From the NCBI GenBank assembly GCA_027622275.1, contig JAQBZB010000015.1, positions 1 through 59,331 on the forward strand: a stretch of DNA of 59,331 bases. Reading direction: 5' to 3'. The notes below the pieces were generated by a model. It did not search any database. It was not told the origin of the DNA and worked only from the letters and a program-made list of their open reading frames with translations. The position numbers and the translations under genes were made by a program. Positions 44,073 through 52,392 of the stretch are shown one piece after another. Position 1 is the stretch's first letter; every line of letters begins with the position of its first letter. Source of the DNA: Planctomycetota bacterium. Its GTDB lineage: Bacteria > Planctomycetota > Planctomycetia > Pirellulales > Pirellulaceae.

Positions 44073-47000
44073 TCACTCCGTTCCGCGAATCTTTCGGAAC
44101 TGATCGCTGAAAACAATCGACTCGATGGCCACGCGGAATCGATAGTCATTCTTCTCCAGGTCACTCATCATTCTATCAAGGAGCGGCTTGTCCGAGAGTT
44201 GCACTTCGCGGCCCAGGGAATAACCCAATAGTTTACGGCAGAAGTGTCGCACGACGTCGTCACGGCGTTCGTTCAGTAAATAGTTGCGCAAGCCGTCGAT
44301 GCCGTCGATCACCTGGCCCTCGGCCAGCGTGGTTGTTGTGTCCACCGCGGCGGGGCGCAAGCGGCCAATCGCATCGAATTGTTCCAAAGCGAATCCATAA
44401 GGGTCAATCTTCAGATGGCATTTCGCACAAGCTTCGACCGAACTGTGCTGCTCGATCAACGCGCGGGCGGTCAGTCCTTGCGGCGGCTCGTCGGGCAGCA
44501 CGGGCACGCCCGCTGGAGGCCGGGGAAGCCGCTGGCCGAGCAGCGTTTCGTAGACCCAATTGCCGCGCAAGATCGGGCTGGTGCGCGACGCGCCCGATTG
44601 GCTGGCGAGGACCGTCGCCATCGCAAGTATTCCGCCGCGGCCGTGCGAGCGGATTCCGTCGACTCGCTGCCACTGGCTACCGCTGACACCGTCGATACCG
44701 TAGCACTTCGCAAGCGCCCCGTTCAGGAACGTATGATCCGCGTCGAGCATGCTCAAAATCGAACCGTCGTTGCGGAACATGTCCTCGAAGAAGCGGACGG
44801 TCTCTTCGTACATGTCGTCTCGCAACTCGGCGAATTCGGGATAGAGTTTTTCATTTTTCTCGGCATCTTGGTCGAAGTTACGGACATGCAGCCACTGACA
44901 GGCGAATTGAATGGCGAGCCGTCGCGTGCGCGGGTCTGCGAGCATGCGGCGTGTTTGCGAAAGAATCGCGTCGTCGTTCCGCAAGTCACCGGCCGAAGCC
45001 GCACGGCGCAATTCGTCATCGGGCGCGGAAGACCACAAGAAGTAGCTGAGTCGGCTGGCCAATTCGATATCGGTGACCAGCGCGGCCGAGTTGGCTGGCG
45101 CTGGCTGTTCGCGTCGGTAAAGAAACGCGGGTGATGCCAGCACGCGGGCCAGCGTCAGTCGGATCGCTTCCTGATGCGGGATCTCGGCCTCCCGTAGCGT
45201 TTGGTAGAGATCGCGCAACGACTGCCGCTCGGCGTCGCTCAGACGACGACGCCATGCTCGATCGGCGAATTCCAACAACGCATTCAGATGCGCTGGCTCC
45301 GTATCAACGAGCCGCTGGCGAAACTTCTCCGCTCGGTCGCCGATAGGCTGCTTGAGCGCCTCGAACTGTGGCACCAAATCTTGCCGATCCTGCGTTGCAA
45401 ATTGCGTGATCTGTTCCAACGCGACAACCAGTTGCAGCGGCTCTTGGCTGACGTAATACAACTCGTCCCACAGCCGGTCCAGTTCGGCGGCTTGTTCATC
45501 GTCGAGCATCAACCGGCGGAGATGATCGTCCTCGCGATAAAACAGCGTCAGCGTGACGACCTCGTCAACCGGCACGATGCGGGCGTAGCACAGCGCGGGA
45601 GGGAACAGGTCGCGGAACTCGGCGAACGTTTTTTCCAGACTCTTGCGGACGGCTTCGTCGGTGCCGGCCAGGATGGGACCGGCGATTGGGTGGAAGCGGC
45701 GCGACGTTTCGTTGCTCACTTCCACCGTCAACAGCACGCTGCCTTCGCGGCCCGCCGCAGGGTGCAGCTCGGCTTCTACCACGAACTCCGCTCCGGCGAT
45801 CAATTCGTTGATGACTCCCCATATTCTCAAATGGGCGGCGACCGCCTGCTCGCACAAGTCTGCCGGGTCGATCTGAGAACCGTTGGGATGTTTGCCGAAC
45901 GGGCCGTCATCATCTTTGCGAGCTGGCTTGTCCTCAAAAATCCTCCGGCCGATCGCCAGCCAGTTGATCGGCCCGCGGAAATCGCGGACTTGTTGCCGCA
46001 GGGATATTTCCACCGGCGTGAATTGCTTGGCCCGCTCGGCCGTCGCGGCGGGAACCGTCTGTTGCACGGCCAGCGCCAGACGCTGCAACTCCTCAGCCGG
46101 CTTGCCCTCAACAACTGCGGCTCGCCAGTTGGCCAGCGACGAGCCGGGCGGAATCGCGGCAGCGGGATTCGACTTGTCGCCGCCGTTAGCGCTGGCACAA
46201 AAATGCCATACGGCTTCGTTGCCGAATGAATCAGGCAGCGGGTTGCTGTCGAGCACCTTGTCCACCACGTCGGTCGCCAAGTCCCAGACGCGCTTGTCGC
46301 CATCGACTTGGCTGAGCTTCAACTCGACGTGCGTCGTGTCGCAACTGTGATTGCCGTCGCAAGCGTTGACGATCAACGCCACCACGTCGCCGGTGCGAAT
46401 CGCCAGCGGTGTTTCGAGTTGGATTGTGTTGCTCTTGCCGCTATCAAAAACGCCCTCGGCCAGCACGCTGGTCCCCGACTCGCTGCGCAGCTCCAGCCGC
46501 CAAGCCGCGCCGTTGCCGCACTTGTCGTCGGCGTCGGCCACGAGTCCATCGATCCGCATCGTCGCGTCCAGCGGACTTTGCCAAGCGACGATCGATTCCA
46601 GCGTCGGCGACGGATGCACGGTCACGCCGCGAGCCGGCACGGTCAGCGTCAGGAACGTGATCGGCTCGTTGGAGCTGTTCGTCAGCAGGCTCGGCGTCTC
46701 CGGCAGGCCCCAGCCGTTGATCGCATCGTAGCCCTGTCCGCGAATCATCTTGTTCGTGAAGTGGCCGGTGATCTCGCGGCTGGCCCGTTGGCTCAGTCCC
46801 ACGTACTTGACCCACGCGGCCAGCAGCGGCGGGTTCAGTTTGTCGGCCTTGGCGATCTCTTCCAGCGACGGCTGCGGCGCGTCCGGATCTTGCTCCGCGA
46901 CCGAGTGCAACTTGGCGACGGCGGCAAGATAAAGCGCCGTCCGCGGCAGCTGGGAGATCTGCAAGTACCGCACTGCTGACGCAATATCATTCGCGTCGCG

Positions 47001-48329
47001 CAGCAAGATCGGCGGCGGGACCGCGCCGTCGGCATCGGGCGAGAACTCGAACCGCGGCCGGTGCAAGACGACAAAATCCTGCTCGTTGCCGTCACCCAGG
47101 TCGTAGGCCGAAAAGCGAACGTCCGATGTCGTAAAGTCATACTCGAAAAAAGTCGGCTTACCATCCGCGCCTTTCTGACTTTCGACCAGTTCCGGCTCGG
47201 TGCTCTCGACCTTCGGCACCTTCAGCCGAAACTCCTGCTTCGTGACCAGCGGCGAGACGGCTTCCATCCAACGCTTCGCCCCGCCCTCGCGGCCGTACTG
47301 GCCGATCGAGTTGAATTTCCACAGCCGCTTCTGAGCCTCGTCGATTACCGCGGCCAGTTGCGGCGCGTCGTCGGCTTTCGCGACTTGCCAGCGTTGGCGG
47401 AAAGCGGTCAGCGGCGACCACGGCGCACCAAATGCCGTTCGCGGCGCGGACAGTTCCTTCCACAGCGTCGCCAAATACCGCGCGTTCAGCCCGCGTTCGC
47501 TGGCGACTTGTTCGATGGTCTTGCTGCCAGCTCGCAATGATTCGCGCTCCTGCAACGTCGCGGCCAGGTACTTCTCCACGCCCAACACGCCGCCTTGGTT
47601 CGTATCGAACTGGATGCCTTGCAAGTTGACCGCCGAGCCGCCGCCGTCTTCCGTAAAGTTCCGGTAGAAGCCCTGAATGCGGGCCAGCAGCTGATCGGTG
47701 TGATCGCGACGGGAAGTGGCCGGCGAAAAGCGAATCCCCTCCGGCAGCAACACGGCATGCTCGGCGATCGCCTTCGCCGCGTCGAGATACTTTTGCACCA
47801 GCGAAGGCGACATGCCTTGGGCGCTGCCGGTATTCGTGAACCCCTCGCCCGCCGCGCCGTCGACCGGAAACTCGCTCGTCGGGTCCAACGAGTCGGCACC
47901 GGTCAAGTCTTGGATCGTGTACGTGTACTCCGCATTGCTCAGCCGCCGCAGCACGATTGGTCCCGGATCACCCGCGCTGGCGAGTGCTTCCGCGTTGAGA
48001 TACGATTCGACCCACGCTCGCAGTTGCTTTCGCTGCGCAACGCTGGGCTGCTCGCTATCCTCGGGCGGCATCTCGCCGTTGTCGAGCATTTCGGCGACTT
48101 TCTGCCACGTTTTCGGATCGCGCCGCACATCGGCGAGAGTCGCGAATCGCTGGAGGTCGAGTTCGCCTTCTTCCTTCTCGGTCGAATGGCAATCGAGGCA
48201 GAACTGCTTGAGTCCGGGCAAGATTCGCTCAGAGTAGTCTTTCTGCAAGTCGGCGAAGTTCACTGTCTCGTCGCCAGCCGCTGTTCCGAAGACCGCCAGC
48301 ACGAGCAGGGATGCGCTGACAAGGCTCAT
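44073..48329 (-). CDS. DUF1587/DUF1592/DUF1588/DUF1585 family secreted cytochrome-like protein
   Basis: This 1418-residue protein starts at ATG 48329, which opens a signal peptide (SLVSASLLVLAVFGTAAG). A start at ATG 48422 is possible and would place a palindrome inside the coding region. PSCyt3-type CLDCHSTEKEEGELDL (CxxCH, about residue 45), DUF1587 (LRRLSNAEYTYTIQDL), a long central region with beta-sandwich (carbohydrate-binding-like) character, then DUF1592 (SRLSYFLWSSAPDDEL), DUF1588 (SGASRTSPILRGNWV, CAKCH) and DUF1585 at the C-terminus. CAKCHLKIDPYGFALEQFD is diagnostic. Normally it pairs with DUF1552, which here lies 1.3 kb further on the same strand. Confidence 0.92.
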   Translation of the reverse strand: MSLVSASLLVLAVFGTAAGDETVNFADLQKDYSERILPGLKQFCLDCHSTEKEEGELDLQRFATLADVRRDPKTWQKVAEMLDNGEMPPEDSEQPSVAQRKQLRAWVESYLNAEALASAGDPGPIVLRRLSNAEYTYTIQDLTGADSLDPTSEFPVDGAAGEGFTNTGSAQGMSPSLVQKYLDAAKAIAEHAVLLPEGIRFSPATSRRDHTDQLLARIQGFYRNFTEDGGGSAVNLQGIQFDTNQGGVLGVEKYLAATLQERESLRAGSKTIEQVASERGLNARYLATLWKELSAPRTAFGAPWSPLTAFRQRWQVAKADDAPQLAAVIDEAQKRLWKFNSIGQYGREGGAKRWMEAVSPLVTKQEFRLKVPKVESTEPELVESQKGADGKPTFFEYDFTTSDVRFSAYDLGDGNEQDFVVLHRPRFEFSPDADGAVPPPILLRDANDIASAVRYLQISQLPRTALYLAAVAKLHSVAEQDPDAPQPSLEEIAKADKLNPPLLAAWVKYVGLSQRASREITGHFTNKMIRGQGYDAINGWGLPETPSLLTNSSNEPITFLTLTVPARGVTVHPSPTLESIVAWQSPLDATMRIDGLVADADDKCGNGAAWRLELRSESGTSVLAEGVFDSGKSNTIQLETPLAIRTGDVVALIVNACDGNHSCDTTHVELKLSQVDGDKRVWDLATDVVDKVLDSNPLPDSFGNEAVWHFCASANGGDKSNPAAAIPPGSSLANWRAAVVEGKPAEELQRLALAVQQTVPAATAERAKQFTPVEISLRQQVRDFRGPINWLAIGRRIFEDKPARKDDDGPFGKHPNGSQIDPADLCEQAVAAHLRIWGVINELIAGAEFVVEAELHPAAGREGSVLLTVEVSNETSRRFHPIAGPILAGTDEAVRKSLEKTFAEFRDLFPPALCYARIVPVDEVVTLTLFYREDDHLRRLMLDDEQAAELDRLWDELYYVSQEPLQLVVALEQITQFATQDRQDLVPQFEALKQPIGDRAEKFRQRLVDTEPAHLNALLEFADRAWRRRLSDAERQSLRDLYQTLREAEIPHQEAIRLTLARVLASPAFLYRREQPAPANSAALVTDIELASRLSYFLWSSAPDDELRRAASAGDLRNDDAILSQTRRMLADPRTRRLAIQFACQWLHVRNFDQDAEKNEKLYPEFAELRDDMYEETVRFFEDMFRNDGSILSMLDADHTFLNGALAKCYGIDGVSGSQWQRVDGIRSHGRGGILAMATVLASQSGASRTSPILRGNWVYETLLGQRLPRPPAGVPVLPDEPPQGLTARALIEQHSSVEACAKCHLKIDPYGFALEQFDAIGRLRPAAVDTTTTLAEGQVIDGIDGLRNYLLNERRDDVVRHFCRKLLGYSLGREVQLSDKPLLDRMMSDLEKNDYRFRVAIESIVFSDQFRKIRGTE

Positions 48330-48385
48330 GCCAAGGCGCACAGGCGCAAAGGGGGATTTCTCTCTTTGCGCCTGTGCGCCTTGGC
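48330..48385. repeat. Palindromic repeat, family F, abutting a start codon
   Basis: Perfect 22-base arms (gccaaggcgcacaggcgcaa... and ...ttgcgcctgtgcgccttggc) flank a 12-base loop. The repeat ends exactly one base before the ATG at 48329 on the - strand, leaving no room for a separate ribosome binding site. Confidence 0.95.
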
Positions 48386-48534
48386 GTGAAACAACTCGTT
48401 GGCCTCTTCGTGCGGCTTGCATGGGCGTGATTGGCAGCCAGGTTTGTGGGCGGGCGGGACGGCGTGTTATCTTATCATACAAATGCGTGGAAACCAAATC
48501 CAGTTCGGAGAATCCGATCGTTCTTGAACGACCA

Positions 48535-50841
48535 GTGACGAATCGCCAACCAATCCGCTGCTTCCGTGAGTACGTTGCCTTCGCGCTCGGTGTCGTGATG
48601 GGGTCAGTCTCCGTTGCGGCTGATGAAGTGAATTACGATCGCGATATCCGGCCGATCCTCGCGACGAAGTGCTTTCGCTGCCACGGTTCGGACAAACAAG
48701 AGAGCGGTTTAAGGTTGGACCTCCGTCGTCGCGCGTTAGCCGAAGCGGACGGCGGCATCGTGATCGAGCCGGGTAAGAGCGGCGAGAGTGACTTGATCCG
48801 GCGCGTCGTCTCGACGGACGAGGATGACCGCATGCCGCCAGCAGGCGCGCGGCTAACTACCGCTCAGATCGAACTACTCCGAACGTGGATCGATCAAGGT
48901 GCGAAGGGGATGCCCGACGATGCTGATCCCGCGGCAAAGCATTGGGCTTTTCGGCCCATTCTCCGGCCCGTGTCACCCGCCGTATCCAATGTCGTCTGGC
49001 CTCGCAACGCGATCGATCGGTTCGTACTGTCCAAGCTGGAAGACCAAGGAATCGCGCCGTCTCCCGAAGCGCCGCGCCAGACATTGATCCGCCGCTTGTA
49101 TCTCGATTTGATCGGCTTGCCGCCGAGTTGGGAACGCGTTGCCGCATTCGATGATGACCAACGGCCCGACGCCTACGAGCGACTAGTCGATGAGCTTCTG
49201 GCGTCGCCTCATTACGGCGAACGTTGGGGCCGGCACTGGCTCGACTTGGCGCGCTACGCCGACAGCTCGGGCTATGAAGCGGACACACCGCGTGAGATCT
49301 GGGCGTATCGCGATTGGGTCATCAACGCATTGAATGCCGACCTGCCGTTCGATCAGTTTGTGACGGAACAACTCGCGGGCGACTTGCTACCCAACGCAAC
49401 GATTGATCAGCGCATCGCGACGGGGTTTCACTGCAACGCGATGCTCGATCCTGGTGTTAGACACGAATCGATTATCGATCGCGTGAACACCACCGGCGCG
49501 GTGTTCCTTGGGCTGACGACCGGCTGCGCGCAATGTCACTCGCACAAGACTGATCCGCTGACACATCGCGAGTTTTATGAGCTGTACGCCTTCTTCAACG
49601 AAGCGACCATCACCCAGATCGAACTGGCGAGCGGGGGACATCAGTCCCCTGATGGCCCCAGCGCTGTGGCGGGCGACGGTGACGCGACGGATCAGGGGGC
49701 TGACGTCCCCCGCTCGCCGCAGACGCTCGTGATGCAGCAGACTCCTCAACCAACGCACATCTTCCTGCGCGGCGATCGGGCAAATCCGGGAGATCTTGTC
49801 GAAGCCGGGCTGCCTGCGTTTCTTCACGTAGAATGGACTTCCAGTCCGTCCGCGGATCGGGACGGACTACAAGTCCATCCTACGGAAGAAAGCAACCTCA
49901 CACGTCTCGATCTCGCTCGCTGGTTACTCGCCGTCGACAATCCACTCACGGCGCGAGTGACAGCCAACCGCATTTGGCAGCGTTTCTTGGGCGTTGGCAT
50001 TGTGGCAACCGAAGCGGACTTCGGCATCCAGACACCGGCACCGCTTCACGGCGAGTTGCTCGATTATCTGGCCAGCGAATTGCGAATTGGAGAGAACTCA
50101 GGCTGGCAAGGCATCAAGTCGTTCCACCGGCTCATCGTTACATCAGCCACTTATCGTCAGTCATCAAACGCGCGACACGACTTGGCGGAAATCAACCCCG
50201 GCAACCGGCTGATCGCACACCAAATTCGGTTTCGCGTGGAAGCAGAGTTCATCCGTGACGTGTCGCTTGCCGCCAGCGGCCTGCTGTCGAACAAGCTCGG
50301 CGGCCCAAGCGTATTTCCTTATCAAGCGGACGGCATCCTGGAGAACCGAGCAACGCCCGCATCGTGGACGACGAGCGCAGGCGAAGATCGTTACCGCCGC
50401 GGAATGTACACCTGGGTGTGGCGACTGACACCTCATCCGAACTTGCCCCTGTTCGATGCACCGGACGGTGTCACGGCTTGCACACACCGCGACAAATCGA
50501 ACGTGCCAGTTCAAGCATTAACTTTGTTGAACGATCCGACATTCGTCGAAGCTGCCCGATCGCTGGCGGCTCGGATCGCCACGTCGTCCCCAAAGTCAGA
50601 CGCCGGAAGGATCGGACTGCTGGCCCGGACTTGTCTGTCGCGCGACCCAACCGCCGAAGAGTTGAAATTGCTCCAGACGCTGATCTCGAATCAAAGGCGC
50701 GCGTTTGCTTCCGACCAGACCAAGGCAGCGCAAATCGCCGGCGACACACTTCCGCCTGAGTGTGATCCTGGTGAGTTTGCGACGTGGGTTGTCGTCAGTC
50801 GTGTCGTCATGAACCTGGACGAGTTCATAACACGGGAGTAG
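48535..50841 (+). CDS. PSCyt1-DUF1549-DUF1553 secreted cytochrome-like protein with two in-frame palindromes
   Basis: This 768-residue protein probably starts at GTG 48535, which opens a signal peptide (REYVAFALGVVMGSVSVAA). Open frame continues back to 48328, with GTG 48487 as an alternative, but no good ribosome binding site was seen for either. PSCyt1 has CFRCHGSDKQESGLRLDL (CxxCH, about residue 45). DUF1549 follows (AIDRFVLSKLEDQG, YGERWGRHWLDLARYADSSG). Residues about 364-395 and 431-450 are encoded by two different palindromes flanking THIFLRGDRANPGDLV. DUF1553 continues from LDLARWLLAVDNPLTARV. It lies 14 bp upstream of a DUF1501 gene. Confidence 0.88.
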   Translation: MTNRQPIRCFREYVAFALGVVMGSVSVAADEVNYDRDIRPILATKCFRCHGSDKQESGLRLDLRRRALAEADGGIVIEPGKSGESDLIRRVVSTDEDDRMPPAGARLTTAQIELLRTWIDQGAKGMPDDADPAAKHWAFRPILRPVSPAVSNVVWPRNAIDRFVLSKLEDQGIAPSPEAPRQTLIRRLYLDLIGLPPSWERVAAFDDDQRPDAYERLVDELLASPHYGERWGRHWLDLARYADSSGYEADTPREIWAYRDWVINALNADLPFDQFVTEQLAGDLLPNATIDQRIATGFHCNAMLDPGVRHESIIDRVNTTGAVFLGLTTGCAQCHSHKTDPLTHREFYELYAFFNEATITQIELASGGHQSPDGPSAVAGDGDATDQGADVPRSPQTLVMQQTPQPTHIFLRGDRANPGDLVEAGLPAFLHVEWTSSPSADRDGLQVHPTEESNLTRLDLARWLLAVDNPLTARVTANRIWQRFLGVGIVATEADFGIQTPAPLHGELLDYLASELRIGENSGWQGIKSFHRLIVTSATYRQSSNARHDLAEINPGNRLIAHQIRFRVEAEFIRDVSLAASGLLSNKLGGPSVFPYQADGILENRATPASWTTSAGEDRYRRGMYTWVWRLTPHPNLPLFDAPDGVTACTHRDKSNVPVQALTLLNDPTFVEAARSLAARIATSSPKSDAGRIGLLARTCLSRDPTAEELKLLQTLISNQRRAFASDQTKAAQIAGDTLPPECDPGEFATWVVVSRVVMNLDEFITRE
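49626..49718. repeat. Palindromic repeat, family G, inside a coding region
   Basis: Arms of 28 bases (ggcgagcgggggacatcagt... and ...ctgacgtcccccgctcgcc) match at 26 of 28 positions around a 37-base loop. The total is 93 bp, exactly 31 codons, and no stop is introduced. Confidence 0.92.
49827..49884. repeat. Palindromic repeat, family H, inside a coding region
   Basis: Arms of 25 bases (cgtagaatggacttccagtc... and ...aagtccatcctacg) match at 22 of 25 positions around an 8-base loop. It lies 108 bp after family G in the same gene and is read through in frame. Confidence 0.88.
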
Positions 50842-50855
50842 AAACAAGGCACCGG

Positions 50856-52262
50856 ATGGACGTGACAGAACAAACTCGGCGGCAGTTCTTTGGAACGTCG
50901 GCCCTCAGCCTTGCTCCGGTCGCGCTCTCGTCGTTGTTAGCCAGCGACCGAGCCGCCGGCCCGCTGCCCCCGCGTCCGCCACATTACCGCCCGCGTGCCA
51001 AGTCCGTCATATTCTTGTTCCAAATTGGCGGGCCAAGTCAGCTCGACCTATTTGATCCGAAGCCGATGTTGCTTCGTCGCGAAGGCGAACCGCTGCCGGA
51101 ATCCATCTTGAAGCAGATCTCGTTCGCTCAGATTCAAGAGAAACAACCCAAGCTGATGGGCTCGCCCTGGAAGTTCGCGCGGCATGGCGAGTGCGGCGCG
51201 ACCGTGTCCGAGTTGCTTCCACACACGGCTTCAATCGTCGATCAAATCACGATCGCGAAGACGTTGAAGACCGACGACACAAATCACATGTTCGCCGAGT
51301 TGATGATGAACACCGGGTGGCGGCAGTTTGGACGGCCGAGTCTTGGCAGCTGGGCCATTTACGGTCTGGGGACTGAATCGCAGGATCTACCGGCGTTCAC
51401 GGTGTTGCGAAGCGGAATGCGGCCGCGCAGCAAGGGCGCTAATTACGGCAATGGCTTCTTGCCGTCGAAGTACCAAGGCACGCCATTGCGTTCGTCCGGC
51501 GATCCGATTCTCAATCTGGCGAGCCCCGATGGTTTCTCAGTTGAAACACAGCGTCAGTCGATTGACACGATCAACGAGTTGAATCGGCTGCGTCTTCAAC
51601 AAACGGGCGACGACGAGATCGCAGCGCGAATTGCTTCGTACGAAGTTGCTTTCCGTATGCAATCGGCCGCGCCGGAGTTGCTGGATTTGCGCAGCGAGAC
51701 GACAGAGACCCTGACGGCCTATGGCATCGACGATCCGGCGCAGCCTTCGTTCGCGCGGAACTGTCTGCTCGCGAGGCGGTTAATCGAACGGGGTGTTCGA
51801 TTCGTGCAGTGCTTTCACGGAGACTGGGACCATCACACGGGCATCGCCAGCGGATTGCCGCAGCAATGCAAGTTAACAGACCAGCCTTCGGCTGCGTTAG
51901 TCAAGGACTTGGCACAGCGCGGCTTGCTCGACGACACACTCGTCATCTGGGGCGGCGAGCTAGGAAGAACCCCCGTCGCACAGAAGAGCGACAAGCCGAA
52001 TGTCGCGGTCGGTCGCGACCACCAAATCGAAGCCTTCACGATGTGGTTCGCTGGTGGAGGCGTGAAGCCCGGGCAGACGATTGGCTCGACGAACGATCTC
52101 GGCTGCCTACCTGCGGAGGCATCATGGCACGTGTATGATCTGCAAGCCACGATCCTGCATGCACTCGGCCTTGATCACAAACAGTTGACCTATCGGTATC
52201 AGGGCCGAGACTTTCGACTGACAGATATTCATGGCAACGTGAAGCACGAACTTTTCGGCTAG
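50856..52262 (+). CDS. DUF1501 family secreted protein
   Basis: This 468-residue protein starts at ATG 50856, 14 bp after the DUF1553 gene. Tat signal QTRRQFFGTSALSLAPVAL. DUF1501 stretches: FLFQIGGPSQLDLFDPKP, TDDTNHMFAELMMNTGWRQ, GRPSLGSWAIYGLGTESQDL, LIERGVRFVQCFHGDWDHH and LVIWGGELGRTP. The order PSCyt-DUF1553 then DUF1501 repeats that at 28883/27392. Its stop falls two bases before palindrome E copy 3, which could act as its terminator. Function unknown. Confidence 0.92.
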   Translation: MDVTEQTRRQFFGTSALSLAPVALSSLLASDRAAGPLPPRPPHYRPRAKSVIFLFQIGGPSQLDLFDPKPMLLRREGEPLPESILKQISFAQIQEKQPKLMGSPWKFARHGECGATVSELLPHTASIVDQITIAKTLKTDDTNHMFAELMMNTGWRQFGRPSLGSWAIYGLGTESQDLPAFTVLRSGMRPRSKGANYGNGFLPSKYQGTPLRSSGDPILNLASPDGFSVETQRQSIDTINELNRLRLQQTGDDEIAARIASYEVAFRMQSAAPELLDLRSETTETLTAYGIDDPAQPSFARNCLLARRLIERGVRFVQCFHGDWDHHTGIASGLPQQCKLTDQPSAALVKDLAQRGLLDDTLVIWGGELGRTPVAQKSDKPNVAVGRDHQIEAFTMWFAGGGVKPGQTIGSTNDLGCLPAEASWHVYDLQATILHALGLDHKQLTYRYQGRDFRLTDIHGNVKHELFG

Positions 52263-52263
52263 G

Positions 52264-52337
52264 AACCACGAAAGGCACGAATTACACGAAAGAAGAAGCG
52301 AGTTACCATTTTCGTGTAATTCGTGCCTTTCGTGGTT
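52264..52337. repeat. Palindromic repeat, family E, copy 3
   Basis: Perfect 28-base arms (aaccacgaaaggcacgaatt... and ...aattcgtgcctttcgtggtt) around an 18-base loop. Unlike copies 1 and 2 this one lies outside coding sequence, directly after the DUF1501 stop. Confidence 0.95.
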
Positions 52338-52392
52338 GCCGCTCCCCGTTCGGCGGCTCACGCTTCGAAAACCAAAGTAGTACGGCACGCGT

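Noticed and set aside
43775-44164. Upstream extension of the hicA frame
   Set aside because: It overlaps hicB in another frame and has no HicA-like content; HicA proteins are about 60 residues, matching the ATG at 43774.
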